Part shown: piece by piece, positions 36,961-46,505 of the stretch
How positions within the stretch are numbered: position 1 is the stretch's first letter
How the letters are laid out: the number at the start of each line of letters is the position of its first letter
Assembly (NCBI GenBank): GCA_942492205.1
Contig: CALODT010000001.1
Span: 992,001 to 1,056,000 of the forward strand
Length of the DNA stretch: 64,000 bases
Reading direction: 5' to 3'
From: UBA1847 sp942492205
GTDB taxonomy: Bacteria > Pseudomonadota > Gammaproteobacteria > Steroidobacterales > Woeseiaceae
Notes under the pieces: model-generated
The model's database searches: none
Seen by the model: the letters and a program-made list of their open reading frames with translations, nothing else
Told to the model about the DNA's origin: nothing
Translations under genes and position numbers: made by a program

Positions 36961-38903
36961 ATGCGCGTCTTGAAACAACCGACGTACTGGTCATTGGTGG
37001 CGGACTCGCCGGTGAGCGCTGTGCCATCGAGGCGGCGGCGGCCGGACACGAGGCGATGATTCTCTCGCTCGTGCCACCGCGGCGCAGCCACAGTTGCGCG
37101 GCTCAGGGTGGCATGCAGGCGGCGCTCGCAAATTGCGTCAAAGCCGGGGGCGACAGCCCGACCGTGCACTTTCTCGATACCGTTCGCGGCTCGGATTGGG
37201 GCGCGGACCAGGAAGTGGCGAATATATTTGCCGAAGAAGCACCCGTCGCGGTACGCGAGCTCGCGCACTACGGGGTCCCGTGGAGCCGCGTCAAAGGCGG
37301 ACGTAACCACTATTTTATCAAAGGCGAGGCCGTCGATATTGACGAGTCGCTGGAGAACGACGGACTGATCGGGCAGCGAGACTTCGGCGGCACAGCGAAG
37401 TGGCGTGCCTGCTACGCCTCGGCGGGCACCGGGCACGCCGCGTTGTACGCTGTCGACAGCGAGGTTGTCCGGCTTGGCATTACCGTTCGCGATCGCACCG
37501 AGGCCGTATCCCTGATCCACGACGGCACGCGCTGCCTGGGCGCGGTGGTGCGTTGTCTGCGCACCGGCGCTCACTTTGCCGTAATGGCAAAAACAACGGT
37601 CATAGCAACCGGTGGTTTTGGCCGCATATACGGCCAGTACACCAGCAATGCGACGATCAATGAAGGTACGGGTGCCATCATTGCGCTTGATACCGGCATC
37701 GTCCCGCTGGGGAACATGGAGGCGGTGCAGTTTCATCCGACCACGCTTTCGCCGAGCGGCATCCTCGTAACCGAAGGTTGTCGAGGTGACGGCGGCTACC
37801 TGCTTGACAAGAACCTGCAACGCTTCATGGTCGAGGCTGAGCCCGAGAAACAGGAACTGGCGAGTCGCGATGTGGTCTCGCGACACATGGTGCAGCGCAT
37901 GCGTGACGGCAAGGGTGTCGACTCACCGTACGGTCCGCATCTCTGGCTTGATATCCGCCACCTGGGTGAAGAGCACTTGCGGACCAAGCTCTTAGAGGTC
38001 TGGGATATCTGTCGGGACTTCGCCGGCATCAACCCGGCCAAAGACCTGGTGCCGGTTCGTCCGACGCAGCACTACTCGATGGGCGGCGTACGCGTCAACA
38101 AGGACGGAGAGGCTTACGGTCTCGCCGGCCTGTTCGCCGTCGGCGAAGCGGCTTGTTGGGACATGCACGGTTTCAACAGGCTGGGCGGCAACAGCCTCGC
38201 CGAAACGCTCGTCGCGGGTCGCCTCGTCGGACGGCGAGTGGCCGAGCACACGTCGGGGGTCTCTCTGCGTGCGGACACGGGTTACGCGTTCGACGCCATC
38301 GCTATCGCCGAGCAGCGCGCTTCCGAATGGCTGGCGCGCACCGGCAACGGACGGAGCATTTATGACATCCGCGATGCCATGGGTGAAACCATGATGTACA
38401 AGGTCGGCATTTTCCGGGATGGTGACGAACTCGAGCAGGCGGTTGGCGAGTTGCAGCAGCTGCTCGATGACTGCGAAACGGCCGTGCTGCGCTGCAAGGA
38501 CCCGGGCGTGAACCCGGAGTTGGCTTTCGCCTTGCGGCTGAAGGGAATGCTCCGTCTCGCGATGACGGTGGCAAAGGGCGCGCTTGCTCGCACCGAGAGT
38601 CGCGGCGCGCACTTCCGTACAGACTTCCCGCTGCGCAACGATGCAGAATGGCTGAATCGCACGCTGGTTCGCTGGCCGCATGCTGCGAGCTCGCCGACTT
38701 TCAGCTATGAGCCGACCGGCCTGATCGATTTGCCGCCAGGGCATCGCGGCTACGGCAGCGATCAACGCATCGAGATGACGCAGTCGCTCGAGCGCTACAA
38801 CGAAACCGTGCTGGACGAGCAGATACGTCATGGACGGCGACCAACCGCCGAGGAAATGGGTAGCCGGCTGCGCCGAGGCGCCTGGCAAACCGTTGCGAAC
38901 TAG
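36957..38903 (+). CDS. frdA: Fumarate reductase flavoprotein subunit
   Basis: A 648-residue flavoprotein starting at the GTG that overlaps frdC. It has the FAD loop VIGGGLAGERCAIEA and the covalent-FAD histidine in HSCAAQGG (His45). Also present are QFHPTTL, EGCRGDGGYL, HYSMGGVRV and HGFNRLGGNSLAE, which together form the dicarboxylate site. No Tat or Sec signal is visible, so the enzyme faces the cytoplasm. The gene order frdCAB and the cytochrome b subunit type favour menaquinol:fumarate reductase over succinate dehydrogenase, but the reverse reaction is possible. Confidence 0.92.
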   Translation: MNARLETTDVLVIGGGLAGERCAIEAAAAGHEAMILSLVPPRRSHSCAAQGGMQAALANCVKAGGDSPTVHFLDTVRGSDWGADQEVANIFAEEAPVAVRELAHYGVPWSRVKGGRNHYFIKGEAVDIDESLENDGLIGQRDFGGTAKWRACYASAGTGHAALYAVDSEVVRLGITVRDRTEAVSLIHDGTRCLGAVVRCLRTGAHFAVMAKTTVIATGGFGRIYGQYTSNATINEGTGAIIALDTGIVPLGNMEAVQFHPTTLSPSGILVTEGCRGDGGYLLDKNLQRFMVEAEPEKQELASRDVVSRHMVQRMRDGKGVDSPYGPHLWLDIRHLGEEHLRTKLLEVWDICRDFAGINPAKDLVPVRPTQHYSMGGVRVNKDGEAYGLAGLFAVGEAACWDMHGFNRLGGNSLAETLVAGRLVGRRVAEHTSGVSLRADTGYAFDAIAIAEQRASEWLARTGNGRSIYDIRDAMGETMMYKVGIFRDGDELEQAVGELQQLLDDCETAVLRCKDPGVNPELAFALRLKGMLRLAMTVAKGALARTESRGAHFRTDFPLRNDAEWLNRTLVRWPHAASSPTFSYEPTGLIDLPPGHRGYGSDQRIEMTQSLERYNETVLDEQIRHGRRPTAEEMGSRLRRGAWQTVAN

Positions 38904-38915
38904 GGGCAGAGCGCG

Positions 38916-39680
38916 ATGAACACAGACAGCCAACAGAGCCCGCGCCGCCTGCGCTTCGAGATTTTTCGATTTAACCCGCAAGACCCGGACTCGGCGCCGC
39001 ACACCGAGATGTTCGAGATCGACGAAACGCCGTTCATGTCGCTGTACATCGCACTGAACACGATTCGCGAAACACATGATCCCGGCCTGCAGTTCGACTT
39101 TGCCTGCCGCTCGGCGATCTGCGGGTCCTGCGGAATGATGGTCAACGGTCGTCCGGCGCTCGCGTGCCGCACGCTGACCTCTGACCTGCCCGAGAGCATA
39201 CAGCTGTATCCGCTGCCCGCGTTCAGGCTGGTCGGCGATTTGTCCGTAGACACAGGCACCTGGTTTCGCGGCATGGCCGAGCGCACCGAGGCATGGATTC
39301 ACGAACGCCAGCCATTCGACCCGGAGGCGCAAGAGGAGCGCATGAGCGACGACATTGCCGAGGCCATCTACGAGGGTGACCGATGCATCGAATGCGGCTG
39401 CTGCGTCGCCTCCTGCGGCGTGGCAAACCTCGACGAGAGTTTTCTCGCAGGCGCCGGGTTGAACCGCGTTGCGCGTTTCATGATGGATCCGCGCGACCAA
39501 CGCTCGGAGGCCGACTGGTTTGATGTCGTCGCCGGTGACGACGGCGTTTTCGGCTGCCTTGGCATGATGGCCTGCGCCGACGTGTGCCCCAAGGACCTGC
39601 CCTTGCTCGAGGTATATGCCTATCTTCGACGCAAGACGCTCGGTGCGCGTTTTCTTGCAGGGCGTCGCGAGGCCAGCTAG
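38916..39680 (+). CDS. frdB: Fumarate reductase iron-sulfur subunit
   Basis: The 254-residue subunit has the plant-type 2Fe-2S motif CRSAICGSCGM with a distal cysteine (LACR), the 4Fe-4S motif CIECGCCVASC and the 3Fe-4S region CLGMMACADVCPKD. It carries electrons from the b subunit to FrdA. It follows frdA by 12 bp with AGGGG upstream. Length and cluster set are as expected, so the complex is complete. Confidence 0.93.
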   Translation: MNTDSQQSPRRLRFEIFRFNPQDPDSAPHTEMFEIDETPFMSLYIALNTIRETHDPGLQFDFACRSAICGSCGMMVNGRPALACRTLTSDLPESIQLYPLPAFRLVGDLSVDTGTWFRGMAERTEAWIHERQPFDPEAQEERMSDDIAEAIYEGDRCIECGCCVASCGVANLDESFLAGAGLNRVARFMMDPRDQRSEADWFDVVAGDDGVFGCLGMMACADVCPKDLPLLEVYAYLRRKTLGARFLAGRREAS

Positions 39681-39796
39681 CAGTCACTCAGGTCCCGCTT
39701 CACCCCGGCAGAACTGGCGCGCATAGGTACTGATACGAAGTTGCTGTCTCTGAAAATGCGCATACATTAGGCGTTGAAGGAGGCTATAGACAACTC

Positions 39797-40228
39797 GTGC
39801 CGCAGGATCGCTCCGTCGATTTCTCAGCGCTGACGTTTCAGACAGCCATCCTCGATTCGCTGTCAGCGCATATCGCGGTGCTGGATGCCGCCGGTTTTAT
39901 CGTTGCGGTGAATCAAAGCTGGAAAGCGTTCGCCGAGGCGAATGGCCTGGACGAGGATCATGCGGGTGTCGGTACCAGCTACCTCGATATCTGCCGGTCG
40001 GCAGATCCCGACCCGAAAGCGCTGGAGGCGCTGGATGGCATCCGCGGAGTCATGAGTGGACGTCTGTCGTCTTTTTACCTGAAGTACCCATGCCATAGTC
40101 CATCAGAACTGCGCTGGTTTGCGCTGCGTGCCTCACCGCTGCTCGATCACGAAAATTTCGTGGTCGTCTCGCACGAGAACATCACAGAACAGGTACTTGC
40201 GCGGATTTCGCCGCGAGCGCCGCGATAA
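39797..40228 (+). CDS. Stand-alone PAS-domain protein
   Basis: The 143-residue protein is almost a single PAS fold: a helical start, IAVLDAAGFIVAVNQSWKAFAEANG, and a C-terminal strand pair ending in WFALRASPL and FVVVSHENITEQV. No kinase, GGDEF or DNA-binding part is present before the stop. It starts with GTG. It might sense redox state or a ligand and act through a partner. A frameshift that cut off an output domain is possible, but I saw no clear continuation. Confidence 0.7.
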   Translation: MPQDRSVDFSALTFQTAILDSLSAHIAVLDAAGFIVAVNQSWKAFAEANGLDEDHAGVGTSYLDICRSADPDPKALEALDGIRGVMSGRLSSFYLKYPCHSPSELRWFALRASPLLDHENFVVVSHENITEQVLARISPRAPR

Positions 40229-40363
40229 CCCGCGTGGCGCATGTCGACCGGTCGTATTCGGTCGAGGCGAACAGGCCGCAGCAGTGGCGCAAGGTGATCG
40301 GACGCAGTCTGTCCATTGCAGGGCGCTGCAAGCGGTCAAGTTCCCGGACCGGGTCGCTCCAGC

Positions 40364-40768
40364 TCAGCCCTTGGCTATATTCTCCAGCGCCCGCAGCACG
40401 TCGCGACGGCTGATCTGGCCGACAAGGCGAGTGCCCTGCATTACGGGGAAACGCCGGAAGCGCGTGGTGATAAATTCCTGCGCAAGATCGATGATACTCA
40501 TGTCGGCATCGACCGTTCTTACTCCTTCGCTCATGAAGTCTCTGACAGGGCCGCCCCAGTTGCCGTGATAGCCGGCGTTGAGTGCGACCTTCATGCAATC
40601 GTATTCCGAGAGCATGCCGAGCAGATTTCCGGCGTCGTCCACGACAGGAGCGCCGGCAATACGCCTCGTAACGAGTTCATGGACGGCGTCGAGGACATCC
40701 GTTTCCGGCTTGAAGGTCACAAGCGTGCGCGCCATGTAGTCTTTGACCATGCCAGATTTACTAGTCAT
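40364..40768 (-). CDS. CBS-domain pair protein
   Basis: The 134 residues consist of two CBS motifs: ARTLVTFKPETDVLDAVHELVTRR-like and VRTVDADMSIIDLAQEFITTR-like, each followed by the LVG or LLG strand and a helix (GMLSEYDC, GQISRRDVLRAL). CBS pairs bind adenine nucleotides and regulate partner proteins. It overlaps the nqrM gene by four bases, so it is probably the last gene of the nqr transcript, an unusual addition whose role there is unknown. Confidence 0.85.
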   Translation of the reverse strand: MTSKSGMVKDYMARTLVTFKPETDVLDAVHELVTRRIAGAPVVDDAGNLLGMLSEYDCMKVALNAGYHGNWGGPVRDFMSEGVRTVDADMSIIDLAQEFITTRFRRFPVMQGTRLVGQISRRDVLRALENIAKG

Positions 40769-40983
40769 GCGATTTCTCCATTCCTGTTGCTGGCGGAGTT
40801 GCTGGCAGCTTGTTCGCGCTTCTTCTTGCAGTTGCCACTGCAGAGTTCGCAGCCGCCGCCGCTGAGTCCGCCACAGCTGCCGCTGATTGCCCGGCGGCCA
40901 TTCATGACGCCGACACTCATGCCGGCTATCACCAGCAGGATAACGACAAAACTGAGTAGCAGTGTTGAAATAGCAAGAGTCAT
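40765..40983 (-). CDS. nqrM: Na+-NQR maturation factor NqrM
   Basis: A 72-residue protein with one N-terminal transmembrane helix and a cysteine-rich tail (SCGGLSGGGCELCSGNC). It matches the DUF539/NqrM pattern, in which the cysteines help to deliver iron to the NqrD/NqrE site of the Na+-pumping enzyme. It overlaps both the apbE-like gene upstream and the CBS gene downstream. The position after nqrF and apbE is the common one. Confidence 0.85.
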   Translation of the reverse strand: MTLAISTLLLSFVVILLVIAGMSVGVMNGRRAISGSCGGLSGGGCELCSGNCKKKREQAASNSASNRNGEIA

Positions 40984-42002
40984 GATGGTGTCAGCCGGTC
41001 GAAAGTTGCGGTGGTTATGGTCTCGAAATTCGTGTCATTTCGAATGAGGAAGTACGCCGCGATGCCCAGTTGCTCCGCCCTCTGCGGCCCGTCGGTCGGG
41101 CCGAGCACCAGCAGGGCCGTGGCCATGGCATCGGCGTAGGCGGCCGACGGATTCACGACAGTGACCGCGGCGAGAGAATGAGCAACGGGTCGGCCGGTAC
41201 GTGCGTCGAGCGTGTGTGAGTAGAGTTCGCCATCGTGTTCGAAGTAATTCCTGTAATCCCCGGATGTGGCAATGCCGGTGTCCGTAAGGCGCAGCACCTG
41301 GTGAGGAACACGCTGCGTCGTCGACGGTGTCTCGACCGCGACGGCCCACTTCAGGCCTTCCGCGTTATGGCCTCGAACCCGCATTTCGCCACCAATTTCG
41401 ACAAGATAGTCCTGCAGTTCGTTCCGCTCGAGGAGCGAGGCAACCTGGTCGACGGCGTAGCCCTTGGCCCAGCCTGAAAGGTCGACATAGATGCTGCCGA
41501 TCAGTTTCTTCACGGCCGGCACCTCACAGCGCGTCTGCAAATTAGCGTAACCGACCTCCGACATCATCGCACGGATAGTGTCCTCGGCGGGCGGTTCGCG
41601 TACATCGCCCGTCGGTCCGAATCCCCAGAGGTTCACGAGCGGGCCAATGGTGATGTCGAAGGCGCCGTCCGTGAGGCGGCTGACTTCGACGGCACGCTCG
41701 ATCGCGTTACAGAACTCGGCAGACGTATCGATCCAGCCCGTGTCGCTATTGGCATTGAATTGCGACAGCTCGGAGTCCTCGCGCCAAGTCGAGGCGAGTC
41801 GGTCAACCTGCTCCAGGGTCTCCAGGATGCCGGCCTGCATGTGCTCGCTGGAGAACGCCTCACCGGGGCTCACGAGCAGGACGCTGAACGTTGTGCCAAG
41901 CGCGCTGCCGCTGAGTTCAAGCTGCGGCAGCCTCGAATCGTTGTTGCAGCCTGCGACAACCAGCGCGAATGCGAGCAGAAAGCTTGTCGACGCTCTCGGC
42001 AC
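40980..42002 (-). CDS. apbE: FMN transferase ApbE
   Basis: A 340-residue lipoprotein (lipobox VVAGC at the N-terminus) with the ApbE pattern ALGTTFSV, LSGWAKGYAVDQV, LVEIGGEMRVRG and the magnesium-site region LDARTGRPV and ADAMATALLVLG. ApbE attaches FMN to threonine in the SGAT motifs of NqrB and NqrC, both found in this operon. It follows nqrF by five bases. Confidence 0.93.
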   Translation of the reverse strand: MPRASTSFLLAFALVVAGCNNDSRLPQLELSGSALGTTFSVLLVSPGEAFSSEHMQAGILETLEQVDRLASTWREDSELSQFNANSDTGWIDTSAEFCNAIERAVEVSRLTDGAFDITIGPLVNLWGFGPTGDVREPPAEDTIRAMMSEVGYANLQTRCEVPAVKKLIGSIYVDLSGWAKGYAVDQVASLLERNELQDYLVEIGGEMRVRGHNAEGLKWAVAVETPSTTQRVPHQVLRLTDTGIATSGDYRNYFEHDGELYSHTLDARTGRPVAHSLAAVTVVNPSAAYADAMATALLVLGPTDGPQRAEQLGIAAYFLIRNDTNFETITTATFDRLTPS

Positions 42003-42007
42003 AGGCC

Positions 42008-43252
42008 CTAGCCGCCAAAATCGTCAAGCAGGATATTCTCGGGAGGCACGCCCAGGCTATCCAGCATCTTGATGACGGCTACGTTCATCATCGGCGGGCC
42101 ACACAGGTAATACTCGCAGTCTTCCGGCGCCGGGTGCTTGGACAGGTACTCGTCGTGCAGGACCTGGTGAATGAAACCTGTCAGGCCATCCCAGTTGTCC
42201 TCCGGCTGCGGCTCGGACAACGCCAGATGCCACTCGAAGTTGTCATTGAGGTCGGCGAGTTCATCGAACTCGTCCGCATAAAACATCTCTTTGAGACTTC
42301 GTGCGCCATACCAGAAGGTCATCTTGCGCTTGCTGTGGCGGCGTTTGAGCTGATCGAAAATGTGCGCGCGCATGGGCGCCATGCCGGCGCCGCCGCCAAT
42401 GAAGACCATCTCGTTGTCCGTTTCCTTGGCGAAGAATTCGCCGTAGGGCCCGGAAATGACGGTGTGGTCGCCCGGTTTGAGATTGAAGATATAGGACGAC
42501 ATGATGCCCGGGGGGACGGAGTCGTCAGCACCCGGCGGTGGCGTGGCGATGCGGACATTCAGCTTGATGACGGTTTTTTCCAGCGGGAAGCTCGCCATTG
42601 AATAGGCGCGAGATTCCGTGTTTTTCACATGTGACTCGTAGCGCCACATATTGTAGCGGTCCCACTCGTCCCGGAACTGCTCGTCGATATCGAACTCCGT
42701 GAACTTCAGGTCATGCGGTGGGCACTCGATCTGGATATAGCCGCCGGCGCGGAACTCGAGTTCTTCGCCTTCCGGCAACGCAACCACGAGTTCCTTGATG
42801 AAGCTTGCGACATTACGATTCGATACCACGGTGCAGTCATAACGTTTGACACCGAAGACCTCGTCGGCCACCTGCACGTCCATGTCTTGCTTGACCGCGA
42901 CCTGGCACGACAGGCGATAGTGCTCGGCAGCGTCGCGCTTGTTGATCGAAGAGGTCTCAGTAGGCAGGATTGCGCCGCCTCCCGACAACACACGGACTCG
43001 GCATTGCCCGCAAGTGCCGCCCCCGCCACAGGCCGACGGCACGAACAGCCCGGCGTCGGCGAGCCCCTGCATGAGTTTCGAGCCGACCGGAATGGCCAGC
43101 TTCATCTCATCGTTGACTGTTACAGTCACGTCGCCAACGGCGACCAGTTTGCTGCGCGCAGCGAGAATGACGAAAACCAGCAGCAGGACGATGGCCGTAA
43201 ACAGGCCTACGCCCAGCAGTACGGACTGAAGTACGGCGGTGTCGATGTTCAC
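42008..43252 (-). CDS. nqrF: Na+-NQR subunit F (NADH/FAD/2Fe-2S)
   Basis: A 414-residue protein with an N-terminal helix (about 7-28) and a ferredoxin domain with CGGGGTCGQC and a later LSCQ. The FAD/NADH reductase domain carries RAYSMAS, GPYGEF and the NAD segment FIGGGAGMAPMRAHIFDQL. It is the electron entry point: NADH to FAD to 2Fe-2S, on the cytoplasmic side. Last structural gene of nqrABCDEF. Confidence 0.96.
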   Translation of the reverse strand: MNIDTAVLQSVLLGVGLFTAIVLLLVFVILAARSKLVAVGDVTVTVNDEMKLAIPVGSKLMQGLADAGLFVPSACGGGGTCGQCRVRVLSGGGAILPTETSSINKRDAAEHYRLSCQVAVKQDMDVQVADEVFGVKRYDCTVVSNRNVASFIKELVVALPEGEELEFRAGGYIQIECPPHDLKFTEFDIDEQFRDEWDRYNMWRYESHVKNTESRAYSMASFPLEKTVIKLNVRIATPPPGADDSVPPGIMSSYIFNLKPGDHTVISGPYGEFFAKETDNEMVFIGGGAGMAPMRAHIFDQLKRRHSKRKMTFWYGARSLKEMFYADEFDELADLNDNFEWHLALSEPQPEDNWDGLTGFIHQVLHDEYLSKHPAPEDCEYYLCGPPMMNVAVIKMLDSLGVPPENILLDDFGG

Positions 43253-43254
43253 TG

Positions 43255-43857
43255 TTATATTCCCGAGAAGCCCATGAAGCTGAGCGACATGAGGCCGACG
43301 ATGATGAATGCGATACCGAGACCCTGGAGCCCGTCCGGAACGTCTGAGTACTTGAGTTTCTCGCGGATGCCGGCTAATGCGATCAACGCTATCGCCCAGC
43401 CCGTTCCGCTACCAACCCCGAATACGACTGACTCGGCAAAATCGTACTGGCGCTCGACCATGAAAAGCGTGCCACCGAGGATGGCGCAGTTCACGGTAAT
43501 CAGCGGCAGGAAGATACCCAGCGCGTTGTAAAGCTTCGGGAAGTACCTGTCGAGCGTCATCTCGAGAATCTGCACCAGCGCGGCGATGACACCGATGTAA
43601 CTGACCAGGCCCAGAAAGCTCAGGTCGACGTCGGCAAGGCCGGCCCAGGCCAGTGCCCCATCGGCCAGCAGGAAGGTGTAAATCAAGTAGTTGGCCGGGA
43701 CCGTAATGACCTGGATGACGATAACGGCGATACCCAGGCCAATTGCCGTCTCGACACGCTTCGACACGGCGAGGAAGGTGCACATGCCGAGGAAGAAGGC
43801 CAATGCCAGGTTCTCGACGAAGGCAGCCTGTATAAAGAGGCTTGCGTAGGCTTCCAT
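43255..43857 (-). CDS. nqrE: Na+-NQR subunit E
   Basis: The 200-residue integral membrane protein has about six helices and the NqrDE/RnfAE pattern, with cysteine in the half-helix GMCTFLAVSK and a second one in LITVNCAILGG. These cysteines help to ligate the iron centre shared with NqrD. It starts one base from the nqrD stop and ends two bases before nqrF. Confidence 0.95.
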   Translation of the reverse strand: MEAYASLFIQAAFVENLALAFFLGMCTFLAVSKRVETAIGLGIAVIVIQVITVPANYLIYTFLLADGALAWAGLADVDLSFLGLVSYIGVIAALVQILEMTLDRYFPKLYNALGIFLPLITVNCAILGGTLFMVERQYDFAESVVFGVGSGTGWAIALIALAGIREKLKYSDVPDGLQGLGIAFIIVGLMSLSFMGFSGI

Positions 43858-44516
43858 CAGTACACCTCCGTCCTGTGAACTTCGTGAATCTGGTACTCGG
43901 GCTTCTCGACCTGCTGCTTACGCCAGGTCCGAATGCCCCAGATCAGCAGGCCGATAATGAAGAACGCGCTGGGCGGCAGCAGCATCAAACCGTTCGCCTC
44001 ATACCAGCCGCCGTTCGACACCGTTTCGAGAATCGGGTAGCCGAGCAGCGTGCCGGCGCCAAACAACTCGCGCAGCGTCGCCACGGCAATCAGTATCACG
44101 CTATAGCCGAGTCCGTTGCCGAGCCCGTCCAGGAAACTCATGGCGACGCCGTTGTGCATCGCAAACGCCTCGGCACGGCCGAGCACGATGCAGTTGGTGA
44201 TGATCAGGCCAACGAAGACCGACAGTTGCTTGCTGGTCTCAAACGCATACGCCTTGAGAAGCTGGTCTACCAGGATGACCAGCGACGCGATGATCGTCAT
44301 GTGAACGATGATGCGAATATTGTTCGGAATGCGGTGGCGCAGCGCGCTGATGGCGGCTCCCGCCAGCGCGGCGACGCTGGTCAGTGCAACGCACATGAGC
44401 AGGGCGGGCAGCAGGGATGTCGTAACCGCCAACGCCGAGCAGATACCGAGCATCTGCAGAGTGACGGGGTTGTTATCGACGAGTGGGTCAATAATGACTT
44501 TGCGTGCTTCACTCAT
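43857..44516 (-). CDS. nqrD: Na+-NQR subunit D
   Basis: A 219-residue six-helix membrane protein, the paralogue of NqrE. It carries the cysteine-containing segments LLMCVALTSVAAL and LIITNCIVLGRAEAFA, the latter typical for NqrD/RnfE. It forms part of the Na+ path and the iron site. Its start overlaps the nqrC stop by four bases. Confidence 0.95.
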   Translation of the reverse strand: MSEARKVIIDPLVDNNPVTLQMLGICSALAVTTSLLPALLMCVALTSVAALAGAAISALRHRIPNNIRIIVHMTIIASLVILVDQLLKAYAFETSKQLSVFVGLIITNCIVLGRAEAFAMHNGVAMSFLDGLGNGLGYSVILIAVATLRELFGAGTLLGYPILETVSNGGWYEANGLMLLPPSAFFIIGLLIWGIRTWRKQQVEKPEYQIHEVHRTEVY

Positions 44517-45304
44517 TGCTGACTATCCTCTCGGTAATTCTTCAAGTAAGGGCCGAAGCCGTGTGGGCCGGTCCAGTACTGCACCAGGCCGGTGACACCG
44601 TTGGCTGTCAGCGTTGCGCCCGACAGACCGTCGACCATGTAGAGAGCATCGCTCGCGCCAGCCGGCACGGTACCTTTGATGACGCGAATCCTTGGCTCGT
44701 CGCCGTCGCCGTAAATCTGCTTGCCGTCCCACTGTGCGCGCCACGGCTCCTTGTCGATCTGGTCGCCGAGCCCCGGCGTTTCAGCGTGCGCATAAAAACG
44801 CAGGCCCTTTATCGTCGTGCCGTCGGGTGCAACAGACAGGTAGCCAAGCATTGTGGACCAGAGGCCCTTGCCGTAGACCGGCAGGATGAGCTGGTCGATG
44901 TCTTCGCCGTCACGAACAAGGTACACCGGCGCGTACTTCGCACGTCGGCCGATGCCGGCGACATCCAGCTCGTCAGGTATCGCGATACCAAGATCCGGAT
45001 CACTGGCGGCAATGAGTGCATCGAACGAAGCCGGGTCAGCCGCATCCGTATAGTCGCCGGACTCGAGGTTGACCATGCGCGACTCGATGGCAGTGAACAA
45101 TGCGGCGATGTCGCCGCCGGGTTCCATGAGCCCCGCGACGTCCAGGATGATCTGCTGGCGAAACTCCTCTTCGTTCTTTTCCTGTACCGGCTTCAACACG
45201 ATGGCCGCACCGGATACGATGACCGAGCAGACCAGGCTCAGGCCTATGGCGACCATCAGCGTATTGGAGATGCTGTCGCGATCGAAATCTTTTTTGTCAG
45301 GCAT
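44513..45304 (-). CDS. nqrC: Na+-NQR subunit C (covalent FMN)
   Basis: The 263-residue protein has one N-terminal helix (about 11-33) and a periplasmic FMN domain. The flavinylation motif is DGLSGATLTANG near the C-terminus, the site where ApbE attaches FMN to threonine. The overlap with nqrB (8 bp) and nqrD (4 bp) shows tight translational coupling. Confidence 0.95.
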   Translation of the reverse strand: MPDKKDFDRDSISNTLMVAIGLSLVCSVIVSGAAIVLKPVQEKNEEEFRQQIILDVAGLMEPGGDIAALFTAIESRMVNLESGDYTDAADPASFDALIAASDPDLGIAIPDELDVAGIGRRAKYAPVYLVRDGEDIDQLILPVYGKGLWSTMLGYLSVAPDGTTIKGLRFYAHAETPGLGDQIDKEPWRAQWDGKQIYGDGDEPRIRVIKGTVPAGASDALYMVDGLSGATLTANGVTGLVQYWTGPHGFGPYLKNYREDSQQ

Positions 45305-46505
45305 TGCGTTTCAACCTCCGTCGCACATTGGCGCGGATGACGAAGTGATCGATGACCGGGGCAAAAACGTTTGCGAACAGAATCGCGAGCATGATGCCTT
45401 CCGGGAACGCGGGGTTAATGACGCGAATCAGCCAGGTCATAAACCCGATCAAAAGACCGAAGACCCACTTGCCGGCATTCGTCTGTGAGGCGCTGACCGG
45501 ATCCGTGGCCATGAAGACCGCGCCGAAGGCAAAACCGCCAAGGACAACGTGCCAATGCCAGGGCATGGTCATCATCGGGTTGCTGCTTCCGGCGTCCGCA
45601 AACAGCAGGGATGGAATGATCAGTCCCGCGAAGGTCGCGACGATAATGCGCCACGACGCGATGCGCGCGTAGATCAGGAACAGCCCGCCCAGCAGGCACA
45701 TCAGCGCCGAGGTCTCGCCGAGTGATCCCTGCAGTTGTCCAATGAACGCCTGTGTCCAGGTCAGCCCGGTGGCCGCGATTCCGGCCATTCCTTCAATAGC
45801 CGAAACGCCCAGGGCTGTCGCGCCACTGAAACCGTCGACGGCCGTCCAGACGGCATCGCCAGAGATCTGTGCGGGATACGCGAAGTAAAGAAACGCACGT
45901 GCGACCAATGCCGGGTTGAGGAAGTTCTTGCCGGTGCCGCCAAAGACTTCCTTGCCGAGAATGACACCGAAAGTAATTCCGACGGCGACCTGCCAAAGCG
46001 GAATCGTGGCCGGCAGGATCAATGCGTAGAGCCAGCCTGTTACGAAAAATCCTTCGTTGACTTCGTGATTGCGCACGGCGGCAAACAGGACTTCCCAGCT
46101 CAGGCCCACGACCATGGTCACCACGTAGATTGGCGCAAAATAGAGCAGGCCATGCACGAAGCAGTCGTAAGCGCTCGCCGGGTCATAGCCCGCGCCCAGC
46201 AGCGGCAGCAGGGCACCACGCCAACCGTCGATGCCGACCAGGCCCATACTGGCGAGCGCCGTATTGGCCTGGAAGCCGACGTTCCACATGCCGAACACAG
46301 CCGCCGGTGCCGACGCGAACATGACGAGGATCATGACGCGCTTCAAATCGAGTGCGTCACGCACATGCGGCGATCCGCGCGAAATATCACCCGGAGAGTA
46401 GAAGAATGTATCGACGGCCTCGTAAAGCGCGTGCAGCTGTTCAAAGCGACCGCCTTTGGCGAACAGCGGCTCCAGCCTGTCGAGGAACGAACGTATTGGA
46501 TTCAT
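45297..46505 (-). CDS. nqrB: Na+-NQR subunit B (covalent FMN)
   Basis: The 402-residue protein has a soluble N-terminal stretch and about ten helices. DGFSGATALGV carries the FMN-bound threonine. NqrB also holds riboflavin and the quinone site and forms the Na+ channel. It shares one base with the nqrA stop. Confidence 0.96.
   Translation of the reverse strand: MNPIRSFLDRLEPLFAKGGRFEQLHALYEAVDTFFYSPGDISRGSPHVRDALDLKRVMILVMFASAPAAVFGMWNVGFQANTALASMGLVGIDGWRGALLPLLGAGYDPASAYDCFVHGLLYFAPIYVVTMVVGLSWEVLFAAVRNHEVNEGFFVTGWLYALILPATIPLWQVAVGITFGVILGKEVFGGTGKNFLNPALVARAFLYFAYPAQISGDAVWTAVDGFSGATALGVSAIEGMAGIAATGLTWTQAFIGQLQGSLGETSALMCLLGGLFLIYARIASWRIIVATFAGLIIPSLLFADAGSSNPMMTMPWHWHVVLGGFAFGAVFMATDPVSASQTNAGKWVFGLLIGFMTWLIRVINPAFPEGIMLAILFANVFAPVIDHFVIRANVRRRLKRNA

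Noticed and set aside
37992..39500. A 502-codon minus-strand frame opposite frdA/frdB
   Set aside because: It spans the junction of two genuine genes and shows only shadow composition.
40229..40363. Possible lost output domain after the PAS gene
   Set aside because: No frame in the 135-bp gap continues with a recognisable kinase, GGDEF or regulator sequence.
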